Position numbers and translations under genes: made by a program
The notes under the pieces: generated by a model
Database searches by the model: none
What the model saw: only the letters and a program-made list of their open reading frames with translations
What the model was told of the DNA's origin: nothing
Assembly: GCF_000447755.1 (NCBI RefSeq)
Contig: NZ_AUNE01000010.1
Coordinates: 124,001-188,000 of the forward strand
Direction: 5' to 3'
Origin: Bacteriovorax sp. BSW11_IV
Lineage (GTDB): Bacteria; Bdellovibrionota; Bacteriovoracia; Bacteriovoracales; Bacteriovoracaceae
DNA length: 64,000 nucleotides
Part shown: positions 43,149 through 52,257 of the stretch, in pieces
Layout of the letters: every line of letters starts with the position of its first letter
How positions within the stretch are numbered: the first letter of the stretch is position 1

Positions 43149-44411
43149 ACGAACCTTAGGGATCTCTTTCCAAGAACAGACAAAGTTTGATGATTTGTAG
43201 TCCCGATTCATACGAAAAGATTCTGCATCTGTACCACAGGCGAGAGATTTTACGCTCATCTCGCCTTGACGCCAGTTTACGCCGTCAATAACATCCATTA
43301 ATAGGTCTCTTTTTTTAAACTGATTTAAATCTGTAAAGAGATCAAACTGTAAACTATCTTCATCGCAAAAATTTCCTAAACGAACTCCCGCTTTTTTATA
43401 AGCAACACCTTTTCGAAAACTTCTTTCCACCATTTCAAAACATTTTTCAATAATATAGAAAGTATCTCGTGAAAAGCATTCAAGCTTTTCAAATTCAAAC
43501 ACATAGTGATCTTCACCTGAGTGATAAGGAGAAGTTCTAAAAAAGATTTCTATCTTCTTACATAAAGACTTTTGTGCACGCATGCGCTCACAGGCCGTTG
43601 TCGCGTAATTTGCGATGGCCTCTTTTAAAACGCGCTTATCCCATATTGATGAGGCGAAGGTGCGAGAGCACATAATCTCTTGCTTCTTCTTAGAATTTTC
43701 CCCAAAGTCGAAACAATTCACACCCAGAAGTTCATTTTTAATAGCGAGACCAACTTTGGTAAAATATTTTTGCAAAATCTTATCATTACGAAAATTTGCC
43801 AAATCGTAAGCTGTGCGAATACCTAGAACTTTCATCTTAATGGCATTTTGTCGTCCAACACCCCAAACATCTTCAATAGGAAAAAGTTTAAGCGCCTCAT
43901 CAATTTTTTCCTTCTCAATTAAAACACAAACACCGTTGAGTGCCTTTTGCTTCTTGGCCATATGATTGGCCACTTTTGACAGAACTTTCGTCTTAGCAAT
44001 ACCAACACCCACGGGAATTCCCACATTCTTGCCAACGCTTGTTCGGATACGAACACCTTCATCATAAAGCTTGTCCAAGGCCAGGCCATGCAAAGAAAGA
44101 AAGGCCTCATCAACAGAGTAAACTTCAATATCCCGAGCAAAACCTTTTAAGGTATTCATCACTCGATCTGAGATATTAGTGTAGAGAGGAAAATTTGATG
44201 AAAAGACAGAGACATCATTTTTAATACAAAAATCTCTGATCTCAAAAAAAGGATGGCCCATCTTTATGCCAAGGGCCTTTGCTTCATCTGTGCGCGATAT
44301 AACACAACCATCATTATTGGATAAAACAACCACGGCCCGCTTCTTTAAATCGGGACGAAATAATCTCTCGCAACTACAGTAAAAAGAATTGCAATCGACG
44401 AGGGCAATCAC
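43143..44411 (-). CDS. umuC: DNA polymerase V catalytic subunit, Y family
   Basis: 422 aa. The palm opens with IALVDCNSFYCSCERLF (about residues 2-18), and the catalytic acidic pair lies in 'IEVYSVDEAFLSL' (about 90-103). A UmuC-type tail with 'VRLGNFCDEDSLQFDLF' follows. It copies past damaged bases when bound to processed UmuD. It starts three bases after umuD ends, in operon. Full length. Confidence 0.95.
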   Translation of the reverse strand: MIALVDCNSFYCSCERLFRPDLKKRAVVVLSNNDGCVISRTDEAKALGIKMGHPFFEIRDFCIKNDVSVFSSNFPLYTNISDRVMNTLKGFARDIEVYSVDEAFLSLHGLALDKLYDEGVRIRTSVGKNVGIPVGVGIAKTKVLSKVANHMAKKQKALNGVCVLIEKEKIDEALKLFPIEDVWGVGRQNAIKMKVLGIRTAYDLANFRNDKILQKYFTKVGLAIKNELLGVNCFDFGENSKKKQEIMCSRTFASSIWDKRVLKEAIANYATTACERMRAQKSLCKKIEIFFRTSPYHSGEDHYVFEFEKLECFSRDTFYIIEKCFEMVERSFRKGVAYKKAGVRLGNFCDEDSLQFDLFTDLNQFKKRDLLMDVIDGVNWRQGEMSVKSLACGTDAESFRMNRDYKSSNFVCSWKEIPKVRL

Positions 44412-44414
44412 GCG

Positions 44415-44825
44415 CTACTCTCCTCTTAAGTCTCTGGCCACAGCAACGACGACACCAAATAAAGTAAAATCCATCTGATCTGTAATGATAATACTTTTGT
44501 GTTCATCGTTGTCGGAAACTAAAATAACGCCATTGCCATTTCTTTTAAGTCTTTTACAAATCATCTCCCCTTCCAAATTGAAAATACAAATATGATTATT
44601 AATGGCCTTGAGTGAGCGATCGACCACAAGAATATCTCCATCAAAAATAGTGGGACTCATCGAATTACCACTGGCCCTAAAAAAGAAAGTCGAATGCTTA
44701 TTTTTAACAAGTCTTTCATCTAAAGAGAGGTAGTCTTCAAAGAAATCATCTTGAATGCCAAAGAGGCCGCACTGGACCTTTAAAAGGGGAATTGTGGTAG
44801 ACTTAGGTAAGTGAATTGTTCTCAT
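44415..44825 (-). CDS. umuD: UmuD-type S24 self-cleaving protease
   Basis: 136 aa. Residues: cleavage site Cys19-Gly20 ('VQCGLFGIQDDF', as in CGFPSP of E. coli), catalytic Ser55 in GNSMSPT, and Lys91 in 'GEMICKRLKRNG'. RecA-stimulated cleavage yields UmuD', which pairs with UmuC. ATG 44825 sits in a 14-bp palindrome with no Shine-Dalgarno; ATG 44837 would add four residues. Divergent from the SRAP gene across a 50-base spacer that carries the direct repeats. Confidence 0.93.
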   Translation of the reverse strand: MRTIHLPKSTTIPLLKVQCGLFGIQDDFFEDYLSLDERLVKNKHSTFFFRASGNSMSPTIFDGDILVVDRSLKAINNHICIFNLEGEMICKRLKRNGNGVILVSDNDEHKSIIITDQMDFTLFGVVVAVARDLRGE

Positions 44826-44834
44826 ATATATGAG
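44821..44834. promoter_or_regulatory. 14-bp perfect palindrome at umuD start
   Basis: CTCATATATATGAG is fully symmetric and contains the umuD start codon. It could be an operator half of the SOS region or an RNA structure affecting initiation. Confidence 0.4.
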
Positions 44835-44843
44835 CATACCACA

Positions 44844-44863
44844 TGCGTAAGTTTTGCGTAAGT
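44844..44863. promoter_or_regulatory. direct repeats, candidate SOS operator
   Basis: TGCGTAAGT at 44844-44852 and again at 44855-44863 (period 11, one helical turn), in the spacer between umuD and the SRAP gene. On the minus strand this is CTTACGCA-AAA-CTTACGCA. Helically phased repeats between two DNA-damage genes are typical of a regulator site. The sequence does not match the E. coli LexA box CTG-N10-CAG. Confidence 0.55.
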
Positions 44864-44874
44864 AGGAAATTTTT

Positions 44875-45579
44875 ATGTGTTTTAGCGTCCATATTGACCG
44901 TAATATCAAAGGCTTGGCCAAAGAATTCAATGCAGTAATAGACAAGGGCCGTTTTAGCGAACTGCAAAATTTAACCCAGAAATGGCCAAAACTGTTTAAA
45001 CTCCCGGATGCAAGTGACAGAGTTTATCCTGGCACTTACTCCCCTATTATTCTAGGGGCCAAAGATGAACTCGTCATCACACCAATGCGCTATCGTTTAA
45101 CCCCAAGCTTTTCGCAAGATTTAAACTACAGTTCTATAAATCCAAAAACGAAGAGAAAAAAAATTCTCCCAACCTATAATGCAAGACTCGATGCTCTTGA
45201 AAAAAGGGCCGCTTGGCAAAAAATAGCCACAACGAAACATGCTATTGTTCCAGTGAAATCATTTTATGAATTTGTGGAGCGCGATCACAAAAGCCAACAG
45301 ATCGAATTTTTCTCAAAAAGCGAACATCTGTGGGCCTGTGCTTTATGGGACAGTTGGTATTATGAAAAAGAGAACACAACAATTTACTCTTTCGCCATAA
45401 TAACAGATGAACCACCAAAAGAAGTCTTAAACGCAGGTCATGACAGATGCCCAATCTTTATAGAAAAAGAAAATATTCATGAATGGTTAAACTGGCAAGG
45501 GCAGGACATGGCCCAGATGAGAGAATTTCTTCTCTCCTCCAAGGCCCATGAATTATTTGATTTTAGAGATGTCTCTTAA
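44875..45579 (+). CDS. SRAP (YedK/HMCES) abasic-site protein
   Basis: 234 aa. Cys2 (after Met removal, the nucleophile that links to abasic sites) is in MCFSVH. 'NARLDALEKRAAW', 'HAIVPVKSFYEFVE' (with the catalytic Glu) and the late His in 'NAGHDRCPIFIE' follow the SRAP order. AGGAA precedes ATG. SRAP proteins shield abasic sites in single-stranded DNA and are part of the SOS neighbourhood in many bacteria; here it shares the regulatory spacer with umuDC. Confidence 0.93.
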   Translation: MCFSVHIDRNIKGLAKEFNAVIDKGRFSELQNLTQKWPKLFKLPDASDRVYPGTYSPIILGAKDELVITPMRYRLTPSFSQDLNYSSINPKTKRKKILPTYNARLDALEKRAAWQKIATTKHAIVPVKSFYEFVERDHKSQQIEFFSKSEHLWACALWDSWYYEKENTTIYSFAIITDEPPKEVLNAGHDRCPIFIEKENIHEWLNWQGQDMAQMREFLLSSKAHELFDFRDVS

Positions 45580-45580
45580 A

Positions 45581-46672
45581 TTAGAAACGATATGCTAGAC
45601 CAACACGTAAGCGTGGGCCTGAGACGCTAAGAACACTTGTATCGCCATTGTCTGAGTCAAATGATGTAGAAGAAGAAAAGTAATCAAATACACCAAGCAT
45701 AGAAAGATTGCCAGAGAACATATAGCGAGAACCTACTCCAATAGACAGTAAGCTGCTTGATCCCGAAAGAGAGTTTCCTAAAGAACTTGGAACAGATGAC
45801 CCTTCTGCTACTTCCGTTGTATACTCAGCAGAACCGATCCCGGCACTAAGCGTACCAAAGAAAGCAAAGCGATTGCGCTGAAAAGGCGTATTGTAGAAGT
45901 AATAATTCACACCACCACCAAACTCAGTCCAATCCATTGTCGATTGGATATCGGCACCACTTGTTGAACTTCTCTTAGTAATAAAAGCGAAAAGAGAAAC
46001 ATTTTTGAAAAAAGATTTAGAGGTAGGAAAAAACTTTTCGGCCCCAATAGAAAAGTCTAAAGAGCTTTGTGAAGTTGATGTAGAAGTTGTTCCATCATCA
46101 AAAGTTCCTGACATACTTGTTAGATTTGCGAGGGCCCAAACTTCAAATGATTTTGATGTTGTTGAAGGTGCTGTAGCAGTAGGGGCCTCTTCTTTTAAAG
46201 AATCATTTTCAGAAAGTGCATTTAATTCACTTGTGTCTTCCTCAGACATAGAAGACATTTCTGAATCCTCTGTATCTCCCGTGGCAACAGCAATACGATC
46301 AGTACCTTTACCAGAGTTCACTTGAACAAGGCTCTTAGATGGATCTTCTGTGATCTTAACAGGTGAAGCAATTTTAAGGTTCATCACTTTATTTTTTTCA
46401 ATTTCTTCGAGATCAACAATTCGATACAAAGACCAAATAGAACGACTAGGAGAGGCCTTTACAACGACACCACGAGCAATCACACCCGTTGTAAGAAAAA
46501 ACTTCGCATGATCCCCAACAACTAGACCATCTTCTAAACCTCTATTAATGAGGGCCGTCTTTTTCGAGTCGGATAAACTCAAAATACGAAGAGTTAGTTT
46601 TTCATCAATCTCTAGAGAATAAGCACTCAGTGATGAAAAAATTAGTAATAAAGAAAGAAATTTTGCAAACAT
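45581..46672 (-). CDS. outer-membrane beta-barrel protein, paralogue of 46681 gene
   Basis: 363 aa with a signal peptide (ending SAYS). A small N-terminal domain (about residues 25-105, 'ALINRGLEDGLVVGDHAKFFL') precedes a Ser/Glu-rich linker and a C-terminal barrel of roughly 200 residues ending LAYRF, the classic Phe-terminated barrel signal. The N-terminal module is shared with the next gene ('VIDKGEVRGLRVGDMAHISL'). It starts eight bases after the paralogue ends, so the two form an operon. Function unknown; a Bdellovibrio-type surface or porin protein. Confidence 0.78.
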   Translation of the reverse strand: MFAKFLSLLLIFSSLSAYSLEIDEKLTLRILSLSDSKKTALINRGLEDGLVVGDHAKFFLTTGVIARGVVVKASPSRSIWSLYRIVDLEEIEKNKVMNLKIASPVKITEDPSKSLVQVNSGKGTDRIAVATGDTEDSEMSSMSEEDTSELNALSENDSLKEEAPTATAPSTTSKSFEVWALANLTSMSGTFDDGTTSTSTSQSSLDFSIGAEKFFPTSKSFFKNVSLFAFITKRSSTSGADIQSTMDWTEFGGGVNYYFYNTPFQRNRFAFFGTLSAGIGSAEYTTEVAEGSSVPSSLGNSLSGSSSLLSIGVGSRYMFSGNLSMLGVFDYFSSSTSFDSDNGDTSVLSVSGPRLRVGLAYRF

Positions 46673-46680
46673 TCTTGCTC

Positions 46681-48222
46681 CTAAAAATAAACACTCATTG
46701 CAATATTTAATTTAATATCATTTACAGATCGAGTTGATTCTATATCATCCTGCGGATTTTCAACAATTGACCACTGTGTAGTTTCACTTATAAGGCGAAC
46801 ATTTATTCCAACTCCTACAGGCGAGTCGACATCGTAGTCATTTGGAGAATCAAAGCGATACTTTAAACCGGCCCACAAAGAAGGAAGAGTTAATTGTTGA
46901 TACGAGTATTCGCTCGATAACTCAACAGAAGTCACGCTAGCATTACCACGCTTCATCCCTCCACCAATGTAGAAGATCAATTTATTCAAAGATGTAGGTG
47001 GCGCAAACGGATACCAATTAGCACCGCCGAAGAAATTTCCATAAACAAAACGACCATTGACACCACCGAGATCAATATTGGCAATACCTCGTTCAAGTCC
47101 AAGCTCAAACGACCAAGCAGAAAGAGATAAAGAGGTGCGGGCCAGATGGTACTCATAACTTAGAGAAAGTGAGTAACCAGGGTTTTGATGATTTTGATCT
47201 TCTGTTGTACTTTGATTAACAAGGGCCGTACCAATACTGACATCAAGCTCATGAGAGAGTTTGTGGCCAAGAGCAAAGTCTTGCTTTAAGCGCTCTTTTG
47301 CAACTCCGGTCTTGATAAGATAATCGCGAAGTTGATTGTCATTAAGTCCAGCACTCCACAGAGCGCCTTCTTTTTTAAGCTTCGCTGCATACGCAGGATT
47401 GACTCTTGCCTTATCTTTTTGAGATCTTTTGTACTCTTCAAAGACGTTTATAAAACTATCAGAAACAGAGTGTGGATCTTTTGGATCTGAACTCATTTGT
47501 TCGTAATAAAGTTGATTAATCCCTTTTTGAAGGTCATTCGTTTTTTTGGCCCTTGATTGAACCATACTTTCGGCGCGGATTTGATTGACACCTTCTCGAA
47601 CGCCTTGACCTTCACCTAGACTTTGCTGTTGAGGCACATGAAGCCTCTCAACGACATTACCAGAAACAGCAACCTTTCCACTTTTTTTCATATCCACATC
47701 TGTCAATGATGTCAGATCTTTATCTGTGACATCATTTTCACGCAAAGTGGCCATTTCTTCGAAGTAATCTTCTCCATGCTCCATAACATCAGAGGGAACG
47801 CCCTCTTTTTCAATGGTCGCAATCTCTGAGCCATCTAAATTTGGATCATTAATAACTCTTTTGGAGCGAACACTTAACTTTTCACGGCCCATAAGTAGGT
47901 CTTTGGGGCGCTGAAGTGATATCTGAGAGCCACTAACCAATTTGTAATTTGATTTTTTATCGCGAAAAATCCAGTATGATTTTTCTTCGTCGAGTCTAAT
48001 AAGCTCTGCAAGACCAAGAATGCGAATACGGGGAACCTCAAGTGAGCCAAGGGTTAAGCTAATATGGGCCATATCCCCCACACGCAAACCGCGCACCTCA
48101 CCTTTGTCTATAACAAGGGTATTTCCGCTAGAGCTGGCCGATATGACCTTCGCACCAATGGGAAGAAGGGAGTCCAACGCAAAGCTAGATTGAATTAAAA
48201 ACAAAAATAGTAGAATTCTCAT
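46681..48222 (-). CDS. outer-membrane beta-barrel protein, unknown
   Basis: 513 aa with a signal peptide (MRILLFLFLIQSSFA). N-terminal module with 'VIDKGEVRGLRVGDMAHI' (about residues 28-60), a long charged central region (about 100-300), and a C-terminal barrel ending NIAMSVYF (Phe-terminated). AAGGA five bases before ATG 48222 fixes the start. It is the upstream partner of the 363-aa paralogue. The shared N-terminal domain recalls the FlgT/LysM-like small beta domain that binds periplasmic partners, without firm support. Confidence 0.75.
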   Translation of the reverse strand: MRILLFLFLIQSSFALDSLLPIGAKVISASSSGNTLVIDKGEVRGLRVGDMAHISLTLGSLEVPRIRILGLAELIRLDEEKSYWIFRDKKSNYKLVSGSQISLQRPKDLLMGREKLSVRSKRVINDPNLDGSEIATIEKEGVPSDVMEHGEDYFEEMATLRENDVTDKDLTSLTDVDMKKSGKVAVSGNVVERLHVPQQQSLGEGQGVREGVNQIRAESMVQSRAKKTNDLQKGINQLYYEQMSSDPKDPHSVSDSFINVFEEYKRSQKDKARVNPAYAAKLKKEGALWSAGLNDNQLRDYLIKTGVAKERLKQDFALGHKLSHELDVSIGTALVNQSTTEDQNHQNPGYSLSLSYEYHLARTSLSLSAWSFELGLERGIANIDLGGVNGRFVYGNFFGGANWYPFAPPTSLNKLIFYIGGGMKRGNASVTSVELSSEYSYQQLTLPSLWAGLKYRFDSPNDYDVDSPVGVGINVRLISETTQWSIVENPQDDIESTRSVNDIKLNIAMSVYF

Positions 48223-48358
48223 CGCCATCCTTGGCAATTTTAAACAAGTTAACTTATCTAGTATGATAACACGGTCTATAAAATTTTAAAGTCTTTTGCT
48301 CCCAATGGGCATATCTGACCTCGCTATTCTTAACATATCGCATCACGTCATAAACATA

Positions 48359-48387
48359 TTGAAATAACGACTTAAATCCCTTATAAA
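48359..48387 (+). promoter_or_regulatory. sigma-70-type promoter
   Basis: TTGAAA (48359-48364), exact 17-base spacer, TATAAA (48382-48387). It drives the 62-aa gene and probably trxB. Transcription would start about 48394. Confidence 0.75.
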
Positions 48388-48419
48388 TAGAGCTTGTAAT
48401 CAATTAGAGAGGTACCTTC

Positions 48420-48608
48420 GTGGCAAAAAGAAAATTTAAAAAACAGATTTACAGATATGAGTGCACAATGACGGGTGAAGCTTTCAAAACAACAAGAGAA
48501 GCTCCAAATCCGAACGATCTTGTATCAGTAAAAGCTTACTACGAATTAAATCCTGACGAAGACGACAGACCAGAAGAAATTAAAAAGCAACTTCAAACGG
48601 AAGAATAG
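48420..48608 (+). CDS. small conserved-looking protein (GTG start)
   Basis: 62 aa, basic N-terminus and acidic tail. GTG start backed by GAGAGG seven bases upstream. It contains one Cys in 'YRYECTMTGEAFKTTREAP' followed by 'NPNDLVSVKAYYELNPDED'. No family recognised. Encoded 26 bases before trxB under a strong promoter; a role in redox or translation is conceivable. Confidence 0.7.
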   Translation: MAKRKFKKQIYRYECTMTGEAFKTTREAPNPNDLVSVKAYYELNPDEDDRPEEIKKQLQTEE

Positions 48609-48634
48609 AACTTAGTACGCAGAAGGAATTGAAA

Positions 48635-49564
48635 ATGGAAAAAAGAAAAGTCATTATCATTGGCTCTGGTCCTGCTGGTTATACAGCGGCCCTTTATACA
48701 AGTAGAGCAAACCTTGAGCCCCTAGTGATCGAAGGTCACGAGCCAGGCGGTCAGCTTACAACAACTACTGAAGTAGATAATTTCCCAGGATTCCCAGAAG
48801 GAATTATGGGCCCAGAGCTTATGGCCAATATGAAAAAACAAACGGCACGCTTTGGTACAGAGTATCTTTCAACACACGTTACAAAAGTTGACCTTTCTAA
48901 GCGTCCTTTTCATGTTGTGTGTGAAAATGGAAAAGAATTTCTTGCTGAAACACTTATTATTTCAACAGGTGCTTCTGCAAAATACCTAGGTATTCCAAAT
49001 GAAAAAGAACTTATTGGTAGAGGTGTTTCGGCCTGTGCAACTTGTGATGGGTTCTTCTACAGAAACAAAGTTGTTCACGTAGTTGGTGGTGGAGACACGG
49101 CCATGGAAGAAGCAACATTTCTTACAAAATTTGCTTCAAAAGTTTATATCATTCACAGACGTGATACTCTTCGTGCAAGTAAGCCAATGCAACAACGTGC
49201 TTTTGATAATCCAAAGATCGATTTTGTATGGAACAGCGGCGTTGAAGAAATTATTCACGACCAGACAGGTGTAACGGCCATCAGAGTTAAAAACTATGAA
49301 ACAGGTGAAGAAACTGTTAGACCAACAGATGGTCTATTCATGGGTATTGGTCACAAACCAAATACTGATTTCTTAGGTGGACAAATTGAGCTAGATTCTC
49401 ACGGCTTTATTAAAACAAAAGCGGGAACTCCAGATACAAACGTTCCAGGTGTTTTTGCTTGTGGTGACGTTCAAGACTCTTACTATCGCCAGGCGATTTC
49501 AGCTGCCGGTAGTGGATGTATGGCGGCCATTAGAGCTGAGCGCTGGATGGAAGACCAACATTAA
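48635..49564 (+). CDS. trxB: thioredoxin reductase
   Basis: 309 aa flavoenzyme reducing thioredoxin with NADPH. It carries the FAD motif IIGSGPAGYTAAL, the redox pair CATC (about 134-137, in 'SACATCDGFFYRN'), the NADPH motif 'VVGGGDTAMEEA' and the closing 'ACGDVQDSYYRQAISAAGSG'. ATG 48635 has AAGGA seven bases upstream; an in-frame TTG at 48629 sits too close. Ends in a strong bidirectional terminator. Confidence 0.96.
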   Translation: MEKRKVIIIGSGPAGYTAALYTSRANLEPLVIEGHEPGGQLTTTTEVDNFPGFPEGIMGPELMANMKKQTARFGTEYLSTHVTKVDLSKRPFHVVCENGKEFLAETLIISTGASAKYLGIPNEKELIGRGVSACATCDGFFYRNKVVHVVGGGDTAMEEATFLTKFASKVYIIHRRDTLRASKPMQQRAFDNPKIDFVWNSGVEEIIHDQTGVTAIRVKNYETGEETVRPTDGLFMGIGHKPNTDFLGGQIELDSHGFIKTKAGTPDTNVPGVFACGDVQDSYYRQAISAAGSGCMAAIRAERWMEDQH

Positions 49565-49570
49565 AAAAAC

Positions 49571-49600
49571 AAAAAAGGTACCTTACGGTACCTTTTTTTT
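49571..49600. terminator. bidirectional Rho-independent terminator
   Basis: GGTACC-TTAC-GGTACC preceded by A6 and followed by T8. It ends trxB and the convergent 676-aa gene. Confidence 0.9.
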
Positions 49601-51629
49601 ATCGTGGAAATGGTGAAAGTGATTCGCAATTGTATGTTTTAATTAATTCTTGAAGCTTAAGTGCTTTCTGTCTATTAGAAACGACATTCATCATCACAGG
49701 GCCCAAATAATCTTTGCGAATCCCAACGGCCCCATATTCTTCTTCAAGATATTTTTCGGCCTCATCTATAGTCATAGTCTTGCCATAAAATTTAACAGGA
49801 CTACCACTTTCTCTTGCACTCATTATTCGTCTCGCAAGAATGGCAGAATCATTATGGGCCTTGATTTTCTTTCTATCTGAATTGTCGGGATCACCAAAAA
49901 TATCACTGTTTGTCGATAAGAAGTCATATCCAAGTTCTGATAATTTTTGTGAATAAACCCAAATCTCACGCCCAGTATTAGCATCAACACAGGCATTTAA
50001 AATTTTATCTTCATATAGAGAATCTTTATCCGCAATAGTTCCATTTGAAAGATAATTTTCCTCTATATTCTTATAATACTCATTGAAATTTTTATTTTGC
50101 GAGCGAGATAAATCTCTCATCTTTTCAATGAACTGCTTACCATACTTTCCGTAGACAAAGTTTCTAACAGTATCAAGAGATTTAATAATTTCTCTAATAC
50201 CACCATCTTTACTATCATCTGAAGTATATTCTTTCTTAGCAATAATCGCCTTTAATCGAGCGGCAATATCATCAACAACTTTTTGAGCACCTTTTAATTC
50301 TTCCTCTTTCTTTTTAAAATCCTTTCCATCAACATAATCGCGAATGTCTTTATAAGAAATAATTTGAGAGAAAACAAAAAGTTCATTGTTTTCATCAAAT
50401 TTTTCTTTTACGTTTTCTTTTTTCTTCGCAATTGTATCGAGAACACGTTTAAATGAACTAGCAAGATCTTTTAAGAAGAGGTCATTGAAATCCTTGACTG
50501 AAAACTCCATCAACTCTTCTGGCGCATAAAGCTTTTCCAGTTGTTTCTTGAAAAGAATATTTAAAAACCTTTCAGGTCCACTAGAGGCCGTAATATAAGG
50601 GTTCAGTTTAGATACTAAAATATCTACAGAATATGAAAGCTCACCGATAATTTCGGCCTGCTGATAAACAGCAGACTTACCTGGCTGATCACCGATTGGA
50701 GACTTGATCTTTTCGTAAATAGGAGAGATAAGTTTTTCTAAGTCTTTATCAACTGAATTGATAGAATTCGTTTGTTCTTTAGAAATTATTTCTAGAACCT
50801 TTTTCTTATCTTCTTCAAGAGTCTTTAATTTTGTTTTGATCTGATTTGATAAATCCGACGCAATCTTTAAGTCCTCATGATGAACTCCGGTATCGATATC
50901 AAAAATCTCTAAGGACTTAACCTGATTTCTAACATCATAGTAAGCACAATTAAGCTTGATAAAAGTTTCAATGTCAGATTCGTTTTCAAACTCAAATCTC
51001 TTATCAAAAATATTACTTATAAATCTTAGAATTGAAGAAACCGCTAGACCACCATAAGCGACAATCACCCCAGAAGCAGAATAAAGTCCAAATTGTGAAA
51101 ACGTCTGAATGATGTCGGCCGATCTTTCTAACAAAGGTGTTTTAGAAAGATTTGTACATTTATTATCACTAAAAAGAACATTGATACCATTCATAAACTG
51201 CGAAAAAGGAATTCCATTTACTTCGATTTGACTCTCTTCTTCAGTTGTAGAAGATGAGCTCACAGGATCCTTACCTGTTTCTTTCGCCATTTTATTCAAT
51301 TCTTCTTCTAGCGTTTTTGAGCTTGTTAGGAGTTCATCAATAAGGGCCTTATTTCCATCAAAGCAATCGTCTTGAAAAACTGCGACAATTGATTTTAAGC
51401 TCTCAACTGTTTTTTGATATGTTGCTGTATTATTCAAAGGGCAAAAAGCAGGTCTTCCAGTTGCAAGTTGGTTTCTCTTGCTTAGGTCTTTGATTTCATC
51501 TTTAAGCTCTTTAGTTAAAGCATGATCATAAAGATTTTCAACTCTAGAAGTTAAAGAGTCGGCCAAAGAACTAAATGAAAGTGTTCCGAGGAGGATTAAG
51601 GACAAGGCCCTATTGTGGCCACAGTTCAT
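49599..51629 (-). CDS. large exported protein, unknown
   Basis: 676 aa with a signal peptide (hydrophobic 'LSLILLGTLSFSSLA'). Mostly helical, with Cys pairs near the N-terminus ('FCPLN', 'DDCFDG'), a membrane-like stretch near residues 175-200 ('YSASGVIVAYGGLAVSSIL') and long charged coiled regions after that. AGGAG precedes ATG. The layout (signal peptide, one hydrophobic segment, coiled coils) resembles the 1009-aa exported protein at 4636, though I see no direct sequence match. Possibly a predator-specific surface or secreted protein. Confidence 0.75.
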   Translation of the reverse strand: MNCGHNRALSLILLGTLSFSSLADSLTSRVENLYDHALTKELKDEIKDLSKRNQLATGRPAFCPLNNTATYQKTVESLKSIVAVFQDDCFDGNKALIDELLTSSKTLEEELNKMAKETGKDPVSSSSTTEEESQIEVNGIPFSQFMNGINVLFSDNKCTNLSKTPLLERSADIIQTFSQFGLYSASGVIVAYGGLAVSSILRFISNIFDKRFEFENESDIETFIKLNCAYYDVRNQVKSLEIFDIDTGVHHEDLKIASDLSNQIKTKLKTLEEDKKKVLEIISKEQTNSINSVDKDLEKLISPIYEKIKSPIGDQPGKSAVYQQAEIIGELSYSVDILVSKLNPYITASSGPERFLNILFKKQLEKLYAPEELMEFSVKDFNDLFLKDLASSFKRVLDTIAKKKENVKEKFDENNELFVFSQIISYKDIRDYVDGKDFKKKEEELKGAQKVVDDIAARLKAIIAKKEYTSDDSKDGGIREIIKSLDTVRNFVYGKYGKQFIEKMRDLSRSQNKNFNEYYKNIEENYLSNGTIADKDSLYEDKILNACVDANTGREIWVYSQKLSELGYDFLSTNSDIFGDPDNSDRKKIKAHNDSAILARRIMSARESGSPVKFYGKTMTIDEAEKYLEEEYGAVGIRKDYLGPVMMNVVSNRQKALKLQELIKTYNCESLSPFPR

Positions 51630-51657
51630 AGTTGTCTCCTTTTTTTAATTTGACACT

Positions 51658-51756
51658 ATGCAACATATCATTTTTACAAAACTGGGCCATGAAAGTGAAA
51701 AAGTTATAGAGACTGTCACTGAACTCACGAAGCAAAAAAGCACATTGATTATGTAA
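51658..51756 (+). CDS. possible small protein or gene remnant
   Basis: A 32-codon frame (MQHIIFTKLGHESEKVIET and on) in the 186-base spacer. The composition is protein-like, but no Shine-Dalgarno is present, so it could be a remnant or chance. It is divergent from the 676-aa gene. Confidence 0.3.
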   Translation: MQHIIFTKLGHESEKVIETVTELTKQKSTLIM

Positions 51757-51767
51757 TAACAATAACT

Positions 51768-51793
51768 TAAAAAGGACCCATGGGGTCCTTTAG
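51768..51793 (-). terminator. Rho-independent terminator (minus strand)
   Basis: AAAGGACCC/GGGTCCTTT, loop ATG. The T-run is on the minus strand, so it ends the response-regulator gene 51816. Confidence 0.75.
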
Positions 51794-51815
51794 TTAAATA
51801 TATAAAATCTTTGGA

Positions 51816-52190
51816 TTAAACTGAGAAGTTTTGCGCTTTAACGATACTTTTTAAAAAGTCTTCAAGATCAAAAGGCTTAGTGAAAACTTCATCGGCCCCG
51901 GCCTTCTTTGCCAGTTGTAAATAAAGATCGGCCGGATAGATCCTACCACCAGAGATGGCCACAATCCTAATATCTGGGTAACTGGCACGAACTTTTTGAA
52001 CCAAAGAAACACCGTCTAAATTGGGCATGGCCATATCTGTAACAAGGCAGCCAATGGTTTCGTCAATCAGTCCAATGGCCTCTTCACCATCTTCTGCACA
52101 AACAACTTCCACGCCTTCATTGAGAAGAAACTCATGAAGGGCGTCGCGTAAAAATAAATCATCATCAACTAGTAATACTTTATTATTCAT
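51816..52190 (-). CDS. single-domain response regulator
   Basis: 124 aa, one receiver domain. Acidic residues D9-D10, phospho-acceptor D52 in 'CLVTDMAMPN', Ser in 'VAISGG' and Lys in 'VFTKPF' are all present. With no output domain it works like CheY or Spo0F, passing phosphate or binding a target. ATG 52190 is used rather than the longer frame to 52217, although no Shine-Dalgarno is near. No histidine kinase is adjacent. Confidence 0.9.
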   Translation of the reverse strand: MNNKVLLVDDDLFLRDALHEFLLNEGVEVVCAEDGEEAIGLIDETIGCLVTDMAMPNLDGVSLVQKVRASYPDIRIVAISGGRIYPADLYLQLAKKAGADEVFTKPFDLEDFLKSIVKAQNFSV

Positions 52191-52257
52191 ATTTTTATAA
52201 TAAACTACAATACTCAAAAGATTAAATTTAAAATTACCTTAAGTTAAATATTTTTTA

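Noticed and set aside
46005-46325. 106-aa open frame opposite the outer-membrane protein
   Set aside because: It mirrors a Ser-rich linker on the other strand, a common source of false frames.
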